DNA from: Fistulifera solaris
Lineage: Eukaryota; Bacillariophyta; Bacillariophyceae; Naviculales; Stauroneidaceae
Reading direction: 5' to 3'
Assembly (NCBI GenBank): GCA_030295235.1
Contig: AP026130.1
Span: 744,001-808,000 of the forward strand
DNA length: 64,000 nt
The position numbers and the translations under genes were made by a program. The notes under the pieces are model-generated. The model did no database searches. It saw only the letters and a program-made list of their open reading frames with translations, and had not been told where the DNA came from. Below, piece after piece: positions 44,346 through 54,651 of this stretch; position 1 is the stretch's first letter, and each line of letters opens with the position of its first letter.

Positions 44346-45310
44346 ATGGGATTAGTGAACTTCAGCGTTCTCGGACTAATTTCTTGGTTGATTTCTCAAT
44401 TCGGCCTGTCTGTCTCGGCATTCTCGTTACGGTCCATATACTCTAGCCATCGACCCCTTTGGTCGACGAGGACAACTGATGTCGAGGAGCCTCATTTTAC
44501 GGCTGAAAGGTTATTTAAGTCGGCAGATTTTTTGGAAGTTGTTCTTTCGGAGCACAAGCCGCTGGGTTGCACCGTGGAAGAGAGCCTAGCTTCTGCCGTC
44601 ATTGAAGTAGGCGACAATACACAGATGAAACTCGATTACGTGTTCTTAAGTGCAGTAAAACCGGGAGGAAACGCGGAGATGGCGGGATTGCTGGTTGGTG
44701 ATGTTGTGGTGGGTGTGACTGGGATTTTCGGAGAGTTAGAAAATGTGGCGGGGCTTGGCATCGATAAAGTGTAAGAAGGGTGTGTAGTTTTGTCATGATT
44801 CGCTTGCAACACTCATTTCCAGGTTACCCTATATCATACAGGAGAGGTCTAGTAGCGGCACGTTCCGAAGATCAGCCGCTTACGATACGTGTGGCTCGAG
44901 GAACCTCGGTTTTGAATGATCATGAACGAGCACTCGTTGACTTGTGCAGCGACCCCACTCTCGATGGTAAAGAAACCGAGGAATGCATTGTATCCTTCTT
45001 AAAACAAGGTTATGAAACAGATGATAGCACTTCGGAAGGTGGGATAGGTGAGGTAAAGGATTTCGTCAACGGTGCTAATGTTGGATCCTTGAACGGATCC
45101 AATCAGCTAGAAGCGGAGGATTTGGTCGGTAATTTGCTTAGCATGTGGGCTGAAGATATGGACTTACCCGTATCAAAGGCTGCAGATTCTACATTACCAA
45201 CAAAGGAAGAGGTTGCAGCTAAACCTAAGCCATGGAGTTCACGCTCGTCCCCCTCGGGGACGTTTATTCGTGATCCCAGGACGGGCGAAATGCGTAACAT
45301 CGATTCATAA
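44346..45310 (+). CDS. plastid-targeted PDZ-like domain protein
   Basis: Exon 1 is 44346-44770 and exon 2 44842-45310, joined GT|GTAAGA...CATACAG|G, giving DKVRGLVAARSEDQPLTIRV and 297 residues with no indel. Start MGLVNFSVLGLISWLISQF; the signal peptide ends SVSAFSLRS, an ASAF-type plastid import motif. Residues about 65-160 form a PDZ-like fold: GCTVEESL, DYVFLSAVKPGGNAEMAGLL (carboxylate-loop and helix region), VGDVVVGVTG, PLTIRVARG. The C-terminal half is acidic, then Lys/Pro/Ser-rich with GTFIRDPRTGEMRNID. No catalytic domain is seen. It may act as a scaffold in the plastid or its periplastid space. Confidence 0.8.
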
Positions 45311-45384
45311 CCGTCGTTGATACACTAATGGACAAATATGATCATAGATGCAATGACTAACGTTGCTAAAAATGTATTAGAATT

Positions 45385-47734
45385 TTAAACTTTGTCGAAA
45401 AAGTGCGCCCATTTTGCGAGTTTCTCCTTTAGTTTGGGGACGAAAAATTCCTCGACTTTCTGGTTCACATAACAGTTGTAGGCCCAGCCATCGTCTGTAG
45501 CGTTGTTCTCGTTCTGTTGTGATGTATCCTCAGGCCACGGTATACCTAGTCGACAGAGCCCCTGCTGCCGCTTCGGTAGCTTTTTGCTTTCAATACTGCA
45601 GGCACGTTCCCATCCTGCCGTGTCTTGTCTGGCCACTGCTTTCGTGTGTATCATCAAACCCTCTTCTTTCTCGTTTGCAAAACGTTGTCGCGGATCTGGG
45701 AAGGCACGGTTTTTCCATCGGAATCCTTCCTTGATGTACTCTGTTCTGTTTTTCTCCGACAGCTGCGTCACTGCCGAGTAATGGACAAAGTGCTGGAGCA
45801 CGTAATCTGCCGTGTACAGTTGCTTTTCGGCCGGCATGGTTGATGTCTTCTCTCCCGGCTTCTGTCGGTCACAGTTGTACGCTTGTAACATGGTATTCGA
45901 AAGAGGAACCCTGAGATCGAAACAAGGTTCGTTACTCCAACACACTTCTTTGTCGTTTATGGGTTCCGGTGTTTCCACAAATTTCCATCGGGGCCAAGCG
46001 CGCCAGGAACCAAAGGAAACAATCTTAGTTCCCTCTTCTTCTAACTCATCCAACAATGAGGTAACGTTGTTGTGTTTCCCCATGGGTACCAAATACTCGT
46101 CAATGTCAAATTGACCGATCCAGTCCACATGCGGGCCGAATCGCAGACGACACGACGACTCAGCCGCATACTGCGATGAACGCTCCCCGACACTATCCAC
46201 ATTGTTCGGATTGTTGTTGCAGATCTTGGCTGGCCAAGGAATATAGGTGATTTTGCCCGGAAACAGATCCACAACGGGCTTCAAGGACGACTCGGCACTG
46301 AATGCTCCGGAATTGTCGTAGACATAAAAGTGATCAAATCCCAGAATTGAATTGTAGCTGATCCACTCCAACAATCTTCTTTGACCATCATTGATAGCAA
46401 AGCGATTACCGCGCGTCGCATACCCTGAGGAAGCCCACAGACACGATACCAAACGGTGCTTTTTCAAAGGCTCGTCGGGCGACACGACCGCGTTTTCCGA
46501 GTCCTCATTTTCGTTGTAGGGTCCGTACGTCATGAGCGACGGCTTACAAATAGGAATATTTTCCCAGCGACCCGAATCTTCGATGCGGGGCAGAATGTGT
46601 TCCTTCCCCCAAACTTGATCCGGATCAAAACGGACGGCGGGGCTTTTGTCGTTGAATTCATCATATTTGGGCACCAAATACTGGTTTGGCGGTCCCCAAC
46701 GAGGGCTGGTGCGGATGGGAATCAGATCGACAAACAATGATGCCCAATCATCCTGCACGGTTTCACCGATACGGATCTGTTCTTGGAGTGATTCGGGCAC
46801 CGGACAGCGAAAGATCAACTGAGTCGTGTGAATTTGTTTGATGCCACCATCATCTTCGGCAAAACTGACTTTGTAATGTTTGCGATACGACGCCCAGTCA
46901 TAATCAAAATTGTACACACTCAAGGTTTCCTCCATCGATGGTTTGAAGCGACAGATGAAACGCGTCGCCATGGCATCAGGATCCGCGTCATCGTGCGAGG
47001 CCAATCGGTATCGACCCTCCTCCACCCGTTTCACCGACACGTGTTGGAATAAGGACGCCTGTGGAGCCATGTGTGCCAAAATATCCTTCTCTTTCGATCC
47101 CGTCCGACAACGACGTTTGTTTTGTGCCACAAATTGAATATATTTTCCGTCGGCCGTGGGAAAGACGTCATGAATCCACGGCAAAAGGGATCTTCGTCCG
47201 TCGGCGGATCGTCCATGGGCCATTGTTGCGTCAATTTCGAACATGAAGACAGCCGCGTGTACGAAATCTTTTGAGTTGGTCGGCTGTGGCGGTTTGTCGA
47301 ACCGGCAATGGTTGTATTTTCCAGTCGTCGTAATTGAGAGGTTCTAAATAAGCCTGCAAGACATTTTCCGGTGTAGGATGTTGTTGAATGGGTGGATCAT
47401 CCATATACAAGATGGGGGCATCTTTGGGGTCCAGTTCTACCAAGTGATCCGGCTCGACTCCAGCGCCAAATTCTAATTCGAGATGGTGCCGTCGTACGGG
47501 GTCTTTTTTGTTTTTCACAGAATCCTGTGCGGCCGTTCGCAGCGATATCGGTGCATTATTTTTATCGTTCGCTTCTTGCTGTGATGAGGACAAGCTTGAA
47601 CGAGCCACGTAAAGAATCATGATTAAATATCCCATGCCGAGGCATAGTAATATGACGCCGATGAACATTGCTCGCATCCCCCGCTTCTTGCGTCTCCGCA
47701 ACGCCATAGATCGATTTGTTGCTACGCCCACCAT
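45385..47734 (-). CDS. GT92 (DUF23) family glycosyltransferase, copy 2
   Basis: About 782 residues in one exon, from the ATG at 47734 (MVGVATNRSMALRRRKKRG) into a type II membrane anchor (VILLCLGMGYLIMILYVA). One extra A in an A4 run near 47268 shifts the frame before DFVHAAVFMFEIDATM; removing it gives exactly 783 codons. The lumenal part parallels copy 1: WIHDVFPTADGKYIQFVAQN, CPVPESLQEQ, FVDLIPIRTSPRWG, ASSGYATRGNRFAINDG, FDHFYVYDNSG, CNNNPNNVDSVGERSSQYAA, FDIDEYLVP (DxD-type), and QHFVHYSAVT. Copy 2 lacks the copy 1 intron, which falls right after ERSSQ. A Golgi glycosyltransferase; donor and acceptor unknown. Confidence 0.87.
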
Positions 47735-47945
47735 ATTTGAAATCAAGTGCTATACACTAGAAATAAAAAGATATTTCGGAGAGTAAGTAGTCTAACTGCG
47801 CTGATAATAAGATCGACGAGCAATCTTCGACACGGTCATTGTGGTTGCGATGGTGAAAGTCTTTTTCTTGTTCTACGCATTGGAGTAACTACGTTTCCAG
47901 AAATTCTGGCCGATTGCTGTAATCACGTTTCCTTGATCACGTATT

Positions 47946-48360
47946 GATTCATGACACACGACTGAAATGCAGTCGTGGTCTCGTAGAACCATCTCTTTGG
48001 GTCCATAGTAAAATACGGAAGAGAACGTTTCGCTAGGCTCTTCGACTTCAAAAAAATAATGATGTTTAATGCAAAAGCTGCTAAAGCTCATTTCATTGCA
48101 GCAATGACAAATGGAGCTCAGAATTTGTTTCTAAATGAGCGTTTTGTAGGCAGCACTGTCGGTCGAAAGAGTAATGATTCATGACTGAAGTGCAATCGGG
48201 CGAAATACGGACAACACTTCGGTCTATAGTAAATAGGGAAGACAGCGTTTCGCAAGGCTCTTCGACGCAAAAGAATAACAGCGTGTAATTCAAAAGCTGC
48301 TAAAGACTTTTGCATTGTAATAACGACAAATGGAGCTCAGAATGTGTTTCTAAATGAATT
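47946..48360 (+). repeat. tandem pair of the dispersed hairpin element, about 230-bp unit
   Basis: Unit 1 starts near 47946 (CACGACTGAAATGCAGTCGT) and unit 2 near 48178 (CATGACTGAAGTGCAATCGG). Both continue with a TATAGT/CATAGT box, then a GGCTCTTCGAC word, AAAAGCTGCTAAAG, GACAAATGGAGCTCAGAAT and TGTTTCTAAATGA in the same order and spacing. The duplication therefore covers the hairpin plus about 170 bp. It lies upstream of both GT92 copy 2 and FtsH. Confidence 0.8.
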
Positions 48361-48812
48361 ATACGTCCTTAATTTCGTAAACCTCGACCTCACCATAACC
48401 TTAGTGATACAGTCAAACAACCAGCACCTTGCACGTGTTTTCTTGACGTCAGCGAGAAGAGGTGAAGTTCTGGCTGTGTACTTTATTGTCTATACTCGTG
48501 GCCGATCTTCACGCTGACTCACTGCTTTGGATTTCACGCAGATGACACTTCTCGGCAAAGTCAGCTTTGGATCGTTTTCGATCCTTCTTGTTGCGCGGAG
48601 GAGTGTCGCCCTTCACTTCTGCGTTGGTCATTCGCATCACGTCTCTGCGGAAACGACACCATTGTTGTTCATTCTCAAAACAGTTTGCATTCGTGTTGAC
48701 GATCGAATCATTGCGTCGAGTCAACAACTGGAAGACATTGATAACTTCCTCTCTCACTTTTCAGTCATAAATAACAACAACATCCTTTCAACAATACTAT
48801 AATACAACAACA

Positions 48813-50974
48813 ATGAAGTTTTCTCTTGCCGTCGTCTCCGGTCTCTTCTTCGCCGACCACGCGCTCGCATTCGTGAGTCCTTCTTCGCCACTTCATGTCA
48901 AGAGTCGATTGCACATGGCCGCCGACATGCCACCGGCGCCGGCCAACAATAACTTGCCGGTCGTGCAAGCCAATCCGTACGGACAGCCGTCGGATGTGCG
49001 ATATTCGGACTTTCTTCGTCTCGTCAATGGCGATCGCATTGAGAAGGTGACCTTCAGTTCCGATGGCACTCAACTTTTGGGTGTCGATGTTGACGGTGTC
49101 CGTCTGAAGATTGAATCTCTTCCCAACGATCCGGATCTTCTCACGCAACTCACGGCGCATAAGGTAAGTCTTTATGTGGGTTCTCTTTCTCCGAATTCAT
49201 TGCACCCATTCACTCACCTCATTACGCTTCTCATAGGTCGATGTGACAGTACTTCCGACGCAAGAAGCGAGTGGCCTCGGCGAACTCGCCCAGAGTCTCA
49301 TTTTCCCGGCCATTCTCTTTGCGGGTCTCTTTTTTCCTCAGCCGCCGTTCGGGCGGTGTCGGTGGTATGGGCGGCCCCGGAAATCCCATGGGATTCGGAA
49401 AGAGCAAGGCACAGATTCAAATGGTTCCCGATACGGGTGTGACCTTTGATGATGTTGCCGGATGCGATGGTGCCAAGTTGGAGTTGGCCGAAGTCGTGGA
49501 CTTTTTGAAGCAGCCGGAAGCTTACACCAAGAACGGATGCCGCATTCCCCGTGGTGTCATTTTGGATGGACCTCCCGGCACGGGTAAGACTCTCCTCGCC
49601 AAGGCGGTCGCGGGAGAAGCGGGTGTTCCGTTCATCAGTATCTCGGGTTCCGAGTTTGTGGAAATGTTCGTCGGTGTCGGTGCGTCTCGTGTTCGTGATA
49701 TTTTCTCTCAGGCCCGAAAGAATGCTCCCTGCATCATCTTTATTGATGAGATTGATGCGGTCGGTCGCCAGCGTGGTGCCGGATATGCCGGAGGGAACGA
49801 TGAGCGCGAGCAGACGGTGAACCAAATTCTCGTCGAGATGGATGGTTTCGACGGAAATCCGGGTATCATCACCATTGCCGCTACCAACCGCGTGGACATC
49901 TTGGATCAGGCCTTGCTGCGACCGGGCCGTTTCGATCGCAAGGTCACGGTGGATCTTCCTGATTTCAAGGGCCGCACTCGCATCTTGGGCGTTCATTCCC
50001 GAGGCAAGCCCCTCGAGCCTGATGTCGATTTGGAAGCCATCTCTCGTCGTACCCCCGGTTTCTCGGGTGCTCAGTTGGAGAACTTGATGAACGAGGCGGC
50101 CATTGCTGCGGCACGTGCCAACAAGTCCACGATTGGCTGGGAACAGATTGACGGTGCCGTCGACCGTATCATGGTTGGTTTGGAGAAGAAGGGTGGCAAC
50201 CCCCAGTTGAAGCAGAAAGAGTTGGTCGCTTATCACGAGGCCGGTCACGCCATCGTGGGTGCCTTGGTTCCCGATTACGATCAAGTGCAAAGATTAGCAT
50301 CATCCCGCGTTCCAACGGTGCGGGTGGGTTGACTTTCTTTGCTCCTCAAGAGTCGCGTTTGGAGTCGGGCATGTACAGTCGTCAGTATTTGGAATCCCAG
50401 TTGGCCGTTGCCTTGGGGGGTCGCTTGGCGGAAGAATTGATTTACGGTGAAGACATGGTCACCACGGGTGCCTCGAATGACATTCAACAAGTGGCCAACA
50501 TTGCCAAGCGCATGGTACGCACGATTTATTCAGGAAACGAATGTTTTTTTTTCGTGATTTGTTTTCTCACCAAACTACTTTCTTGAACTCTCTTTGTTAC
50601 AGGTCAAAGAATGGGGAATGAGTGACAAGGTCGGACGCATCGCCCTTTCGGATCCATCAGGCCGTGGCCCTTTTATGGGACTTCGTATGATGCGAAGACA
50701 AACCATGTGGGGAAACAAGATTATGGGTACTGTTGAGGAAGAAGTCGAGCGTTTGGTCAACAATTCTTATTTGATTGCCAAGAAGATCTTATCCGAGAAC
50801 AGGGAGCTCTTGGAGCACTTGAAGAACGAATTGATGGAGCGTGAAGTTGTTTCTGCTGAAGAATTCCAGATGATGCTTGTTCAGTTCAAGGCCCGCACCA
50901 TTGACTACGCCATTGTCGGTGCCGACAGAAACCGCGATCAGCTTCCTTTCCAGTCGATGCCGGCTACTGTTTAA
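48813..50974 (+). CDS. ftsH: plastid FtsH-type AAA+ metalloprotease
   Basis: Exons are 48813-49163, 49237-50514 and 50603-50974 (GTAAGT...CATAG; GTACGC...TACAG); 666 residues. Start [20 protein letters not shown]: signal peptide plus 'AF', then a plastid transit-like stretch. The lumenal/N domain is [20 protein letters not shown], then a membrane segment ending LFAGLFF. AAA+: [18 protein letters not shown], Walker A GPPGTGKT, Walker [12 protein letters not shown], and second region of homology [19 protein letters not shown]. Zinc site HEAGH. One extra T in T6 near 49333 and one missing A near 50292 cancel in length. Both are clear indels because the lost residues ([24 protein letters not shown]) reappear. 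In plastids, FtsH hexamers degrade damaged photosystem II proteins such as D1. Confidence 0.93.
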
Positions 50975-51302
50975 AGGAAGGAAAGAGCACCTTTACTCTC
51001 TCTGTGGCCTTTTACCTTTATCGTGACATTTTCCTTCTACTTTAGTTAGATGTAGATGCACTTCATGCAGACTAAAATACTCTATAAAAAAACTCTTGTC
51101 GATATTCATTTTTGCCTAGCGATCAATATACTTATTAAAGACTCGGGTAATGGATGATAGTGCTATCGTCTCGGAGGAAGAAACGTTTTCCCTTGCAAGA
51201 TTGAACGAGATGAGGGCATTTATTGTTCATTGCAGGAACCACAACGGCTATTATGTTTATTAAAGTCAGAAAATCAGGGGATGGCGAACCGACTCTATAT
51301 TC
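50975..51302. other. intergenic, convergent 3' ends
   Basis: 328 bp between the FtsH and SET-protein stop codons. No gene or repeat seen. Confidence 0.5.
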
Positions 51303-51843
51303 TTATCCATTAACAATTTTGTTAATGTCTGAGAAGCATGTTCTCCATTCCAACGAAATGTAAGTGTGCGTGAGTTCTTCATCCTTCTCAATATCCCGCT
51401 CGGCGTAGATTTCGAAGCGGTTTTCGTCAAAGAATCGCACCATTTTAGTATTGGCTTTTCCCGTCTTGTCGGTGTTGTAGTACGCCGAGCAACCCGAGCC
51501 CATTCCCCACGTCTTGTTGGGGCGCTCCGTGGACCAGGTGAACACATAAGGGCATTCATTACCGTCAAATCCGTCGGGAAGAATTCTCATGAGACCTTTT
51601 TCCACAAGTTCGCCTAAAGGATATCAATAGACACAAATGCGAGTCAAATATAAGGGATTGCGGTTTCGATAGAGGAAGAAAAGCCGTTGCTATGGTAGAT
51701 AATGTGAAAAAATGACACGTACCTTTCTTGATGGGCACAGCGGCAAAGGCACCGTCAAATTCCCCCGTTTCCTCATTGGAAAAGGTTGATTTCTTGACGT
51801 AAACTTTTGTGCAGTCGATCTTTGTGTCGGGATGAGAAGCCAT
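51303..51843 (-). CDS. small SET-domain protein
   Basis: Exon 1 is 51723-51843, the intron 51614-51722 (GTACGT...TTTAG), and exon 2 51303-51613; the phases agree to give 143 residues. A minimal SET fold: GAFAAVPIKKGELVEKGLM (first strands), VFTWSTERPNKTWGMGSGCS, AYYNTDKTGKANTKM in the place of the NH-x-C-x-PN cofactor loop, ERDIEKDEELTHTYISLEWR as the C-terminal Tyr-containing block. The His and Cys of the canonical loop are replaced, and the whole protein is little more than the SET core. Some small SET proteins do act on lysines of non-histone proteins, but activity cannot be assumed here. Confidence 0.75.
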
Positions 51844-52649
51844 CGTTGCTGCCGTGATAATGCAAAGGATGTTTCAAAACAAGAGCAAGTATGGGGCGTT
51901 CATCGGTGCACCAAAATTAGGCGCAAAAATCTCCCTCCATTTTTCTCGACCTCCGCTCACCTCCACCACACAAAATGGAATCCGTTCACGAGCGAGATTC
52001 CATGCCAACGTGGATTCTCGGATTCCTTTTGACGGACGACAGACACGCCTTCGCGGTTCGGATTGGGGAAATTTCAGTCTTGACAAACAATTTACTGTAG
52101 AGAAGATAGTTGAATTGCACTTCGCAGCGGTACCGAAGCTATTCCTTACTTACTCTCCACTATCGAAGACGAAACGGATAATCGAATGACGCGTGATTGA
52201 ATTGACTTTCAAGATGATAGTGTACGAACCAGGAAGGACGTTAAAATTCTGCCTCTCAGTACAAGTTTCTACGTAGAGCCTACGGCGAGGCAGAATTTTA
52301 ACGTCGTTTCCAGCATGACGTATCAGTCTCTTGTCACTTGTCACTCTATCTATCAGTGGTTAATGTTATGATGTAAAAAGTACAGGCAGAACACACTGCC
52401 AAATTTGGAAAGAAACTTGTTTTGGTGCTAAAGAAAAGCGAGGAAGCACGTTCGAAAGACTTCAAGAGCCTTGCTTCTCTGTCAATAACCTTCGTGACGA
52501 GCGACAACGAGGAGTCATTCATTATTCGTCGTCGATCTGATTGGATTGAGGGAAGAGGTCTTTCATTGAGGCGGGCAGGGAAATAGCCATCCCTTGAACG
52601 GCAGCTTATTACGTATTTGTCGACAAGTAGAGAAAGGAGAGAGCAAGCG
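51844..52649. other. divergent intergenic region with a long hairpin
   Basis: Between the SET gene and the AGC kinase gene, head to head. The one clear feature is the perfect 19-bp inverted repeat at 52237-52305. Frames crossing the region (for example 51854-52189) show no domain and are rejected. Confidence 0.55.
52237..52305. repeat. perfect 19-bp inverted repeat, 31-nt loop
   Basis: Left arm GACGTTAAAATTCTGCCTC (52237-52255) and right arm GAGGCAGAATTTTAACGTC (52287-52305), no mismatch. The loop contains TACAAGTTTCTACGTAGAGC. It is not related to the dispersed hairpin element. It could be a small transposon footprint, a regulatory RNA hairpin or a cruciform. Confidence 0.85.
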
Positions 52650-54282
52650 ATGAGCAGCATCAATGCCAAACCAGATTATCATTCACCGCAACGTTTGCGA
52701 GCAAAACTAAATCATTTCCTGGATGACAGCGGGCGTCAACAGCCGAAAACCAATATTGCAGATGCATCGGCTCTGGCGCTGTTTACGGTAGATGAATCGG
52801 AGACTTCCGTGCAAATGGAGGATATGTTTCCGATTGGCGAAATAAAGAGAGTATCGCCGTCCTCGCCACATAAATATTCGGGCTTGTCACATTACTTGAC
52901 CAAGGCCCAACTCACTCCCAATCGCAAGTCACGAATGTCAGGAGACAACTCCTTGCAATCTGTCTCCTTAGATTCCTCCTTCTCTTCTTCCTTTTATGAA
53001 TGTGATGATGACTCATCTTCGAATTTAGACCGAAGTAGCCAATCACCGGATTCGTCGCGACGAAGGAAACGGGCATCTCTGAGACAAGATGCCTACCGGC
53101 AAATTCCTACATTTACTTGGCGACGAGAATCGGTGATTCACAACGGGCGTCGCAAATTCAATTATGTTCCAGTGGAGGATGATGGTATCGATCATGACAT
53201 TAATTTGAACGATTTGCGCAAGCACCGATTGCTCGGCGAAGGACTTTTCGGGCAGGTATGGCTTGCATCCAGTAAAAGCCGACCGTATGCCGTCAAAGTT
53301 CAATCGAAATACGAATTGGCGGAGGGTGCCAAAATTGAGTTTGCGGTTCGTGAAAAGAAATCATGTCACGCATGAAACACCCGTTTATCATTCGTCTCGT
53401 CAAGGCGTATCAAGACCACCAGTTCATCTATCTGATTATGGATTTTGTTAAAGGCGGAGAGCTCTGGAGTTTGTTACACCCTTGTACGGACAAGGTGGAT
53501 ACGGTGGCGTTGCCCGAGAGGCAATCCAAGTTTTACACTCTGTGTCTTGCCGATGCCGTTGTTTACATTCACAACCGCAAATATATTTTCAGGGATTTGA
53601 AGCCAGGTGCGTAACGATCTGTATGGAAGCAAGTGAAAATCGTTTGTTTTGATTCTGAAAGCTCAACTCAATGGATTCTATTGGTGTCCTTAGAGAATAT
53701 ACTGATTGATGCTGCAGGCTACCCTGTACTGGTGGATTTTGGATTGGCAAAACGATTAGAGCGAGGAGAAAAAACGTACACGACGGTCGGCACCCCGGCG
53801 TATTGCTCTCCGAAATTATTAATGGCGATGGTCACACCCGCTGCACAGACTATTGGAGCTTGGGAATCATTGCGTATGAGATGTTGATGGGAGCAAATCC
53901 TTTTTCGTTCGAAGGAATTGATCAGTTCTCACTCTATCGAGCTATTGCTGAAGATGATTATCCGCCATTGAAGAATGTTAGCGAGGACGCCGCCGACTTT
54001 ATCCGACGCATGTTAATCAAGGATCCCACCAAACGACTCGGCGCTCGCAGTCCCAAGGATGTTTTAAATCACGAATGGTTCGACGATTTCGATTTAACAG
54101 CAATCCGACGCCGGAAAATTAAAGCTCCGTGGGTGCCAGAACTCAGTGACCCTCTGGATTCATCGCATTTTGATGATTGGAGTGACTTGGATGACAAATC
54201 CACTCACACATTTCCTGAGATCGACCACAAAGACGAGACGCTATTTGACTCCTTTCCTTTGACCTCTCAGTCCTTTCATTAG
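52650..54282 (+). CDS. AGC-family serine/threonine protein kinase (PKA/PKG-like)
   Basis: Exons are 52650-53606 and 53694-54282 (CCAG|GTGCGT...CCTTAG), about 515 residues. About 190 Ser-rich N-terminal residues (SLDSSFSSSFYECDDDSSS, SRRRKRASLRQ with a PKA-type site) come first. Kinase: LLGEGLFGQVWLAS, Lys in YAVKVQSKYEL, Glu in KEIMSRMKHPFI, catalytic FRDLKPENILID across the splice, VDFGLAKRL, activation loop TVGTPAYCSPE, DYWSLGIIAYEMLMGANPFS. AGC C-tail: WFDDFDLTAIRRRKIKAPW. Two G are missing (GG to G near 53363 and near 53812); with both, the phases fit exactly. No cyclic-nucleotide domain in the gene, so it resembles a catalytic subunit. Confidence 0.87.
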
Positions 54283-54421
54283 AAACATACAGGTATATTG
54301 TAGTTAAAACAGTATATTTGATGAGCGCTTAGAGGTGGCTAAAGCTAGAGATACGCGTTAGGATGTACAGTACCTGGTAGACTCTTCCAACAATAATACG
54401 GAGTAATTGATTTCCGTACCA

Positions 54422-54480
54422 ACCATGACTGAAATCCAGTCGTGGTAAAATCCGCCTACACTTTGAGACTATAGTGCAGG
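54422..54480 (+). repeat. dispersed hairpin element, copy 4
   Basis: CATGACTGAAATCCAGTCGT then GGTAAAATCCGCCTACACTT then TGAGACTATAGTGCAGG. Clearest single copy, with both the hairpin (CATGACTG/CAGTCGTG) and the ACACTTTGA-ACTATAGTG box. Flanked by TACGGAGTA at about 54398 and TACTCCGTA at about 54586 in inverted orientation. It lies 140 bp past the kinase stop codon and 170 bp before the prolyl-hydroxylase start. Confidence 0.7.
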
Positions 54481-54651
54481 GTGAATGATACGTTTAACCT
54501 TAACCGAAAACTCGCCACCAGCACACGTGGAGGGTGGAGGTTTTGTGAGGCCAAGCAAATAAAAAAGTTTCGACCAAAAATAATACTCCGTAATGATGAA
54601 GCACAAGTGCTATCAACACTTGTCTTTTCCCCTCCAACAATCGTCTTTCCG

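Noticed and set aside
49298-50290. 330-codon open frame antisense to FtsH
   Set aside because: It mirrors the conserved AAA+ coding strand and its residues are the predictable reverse reading. It ends near the FtsH indel and has no features of its own.
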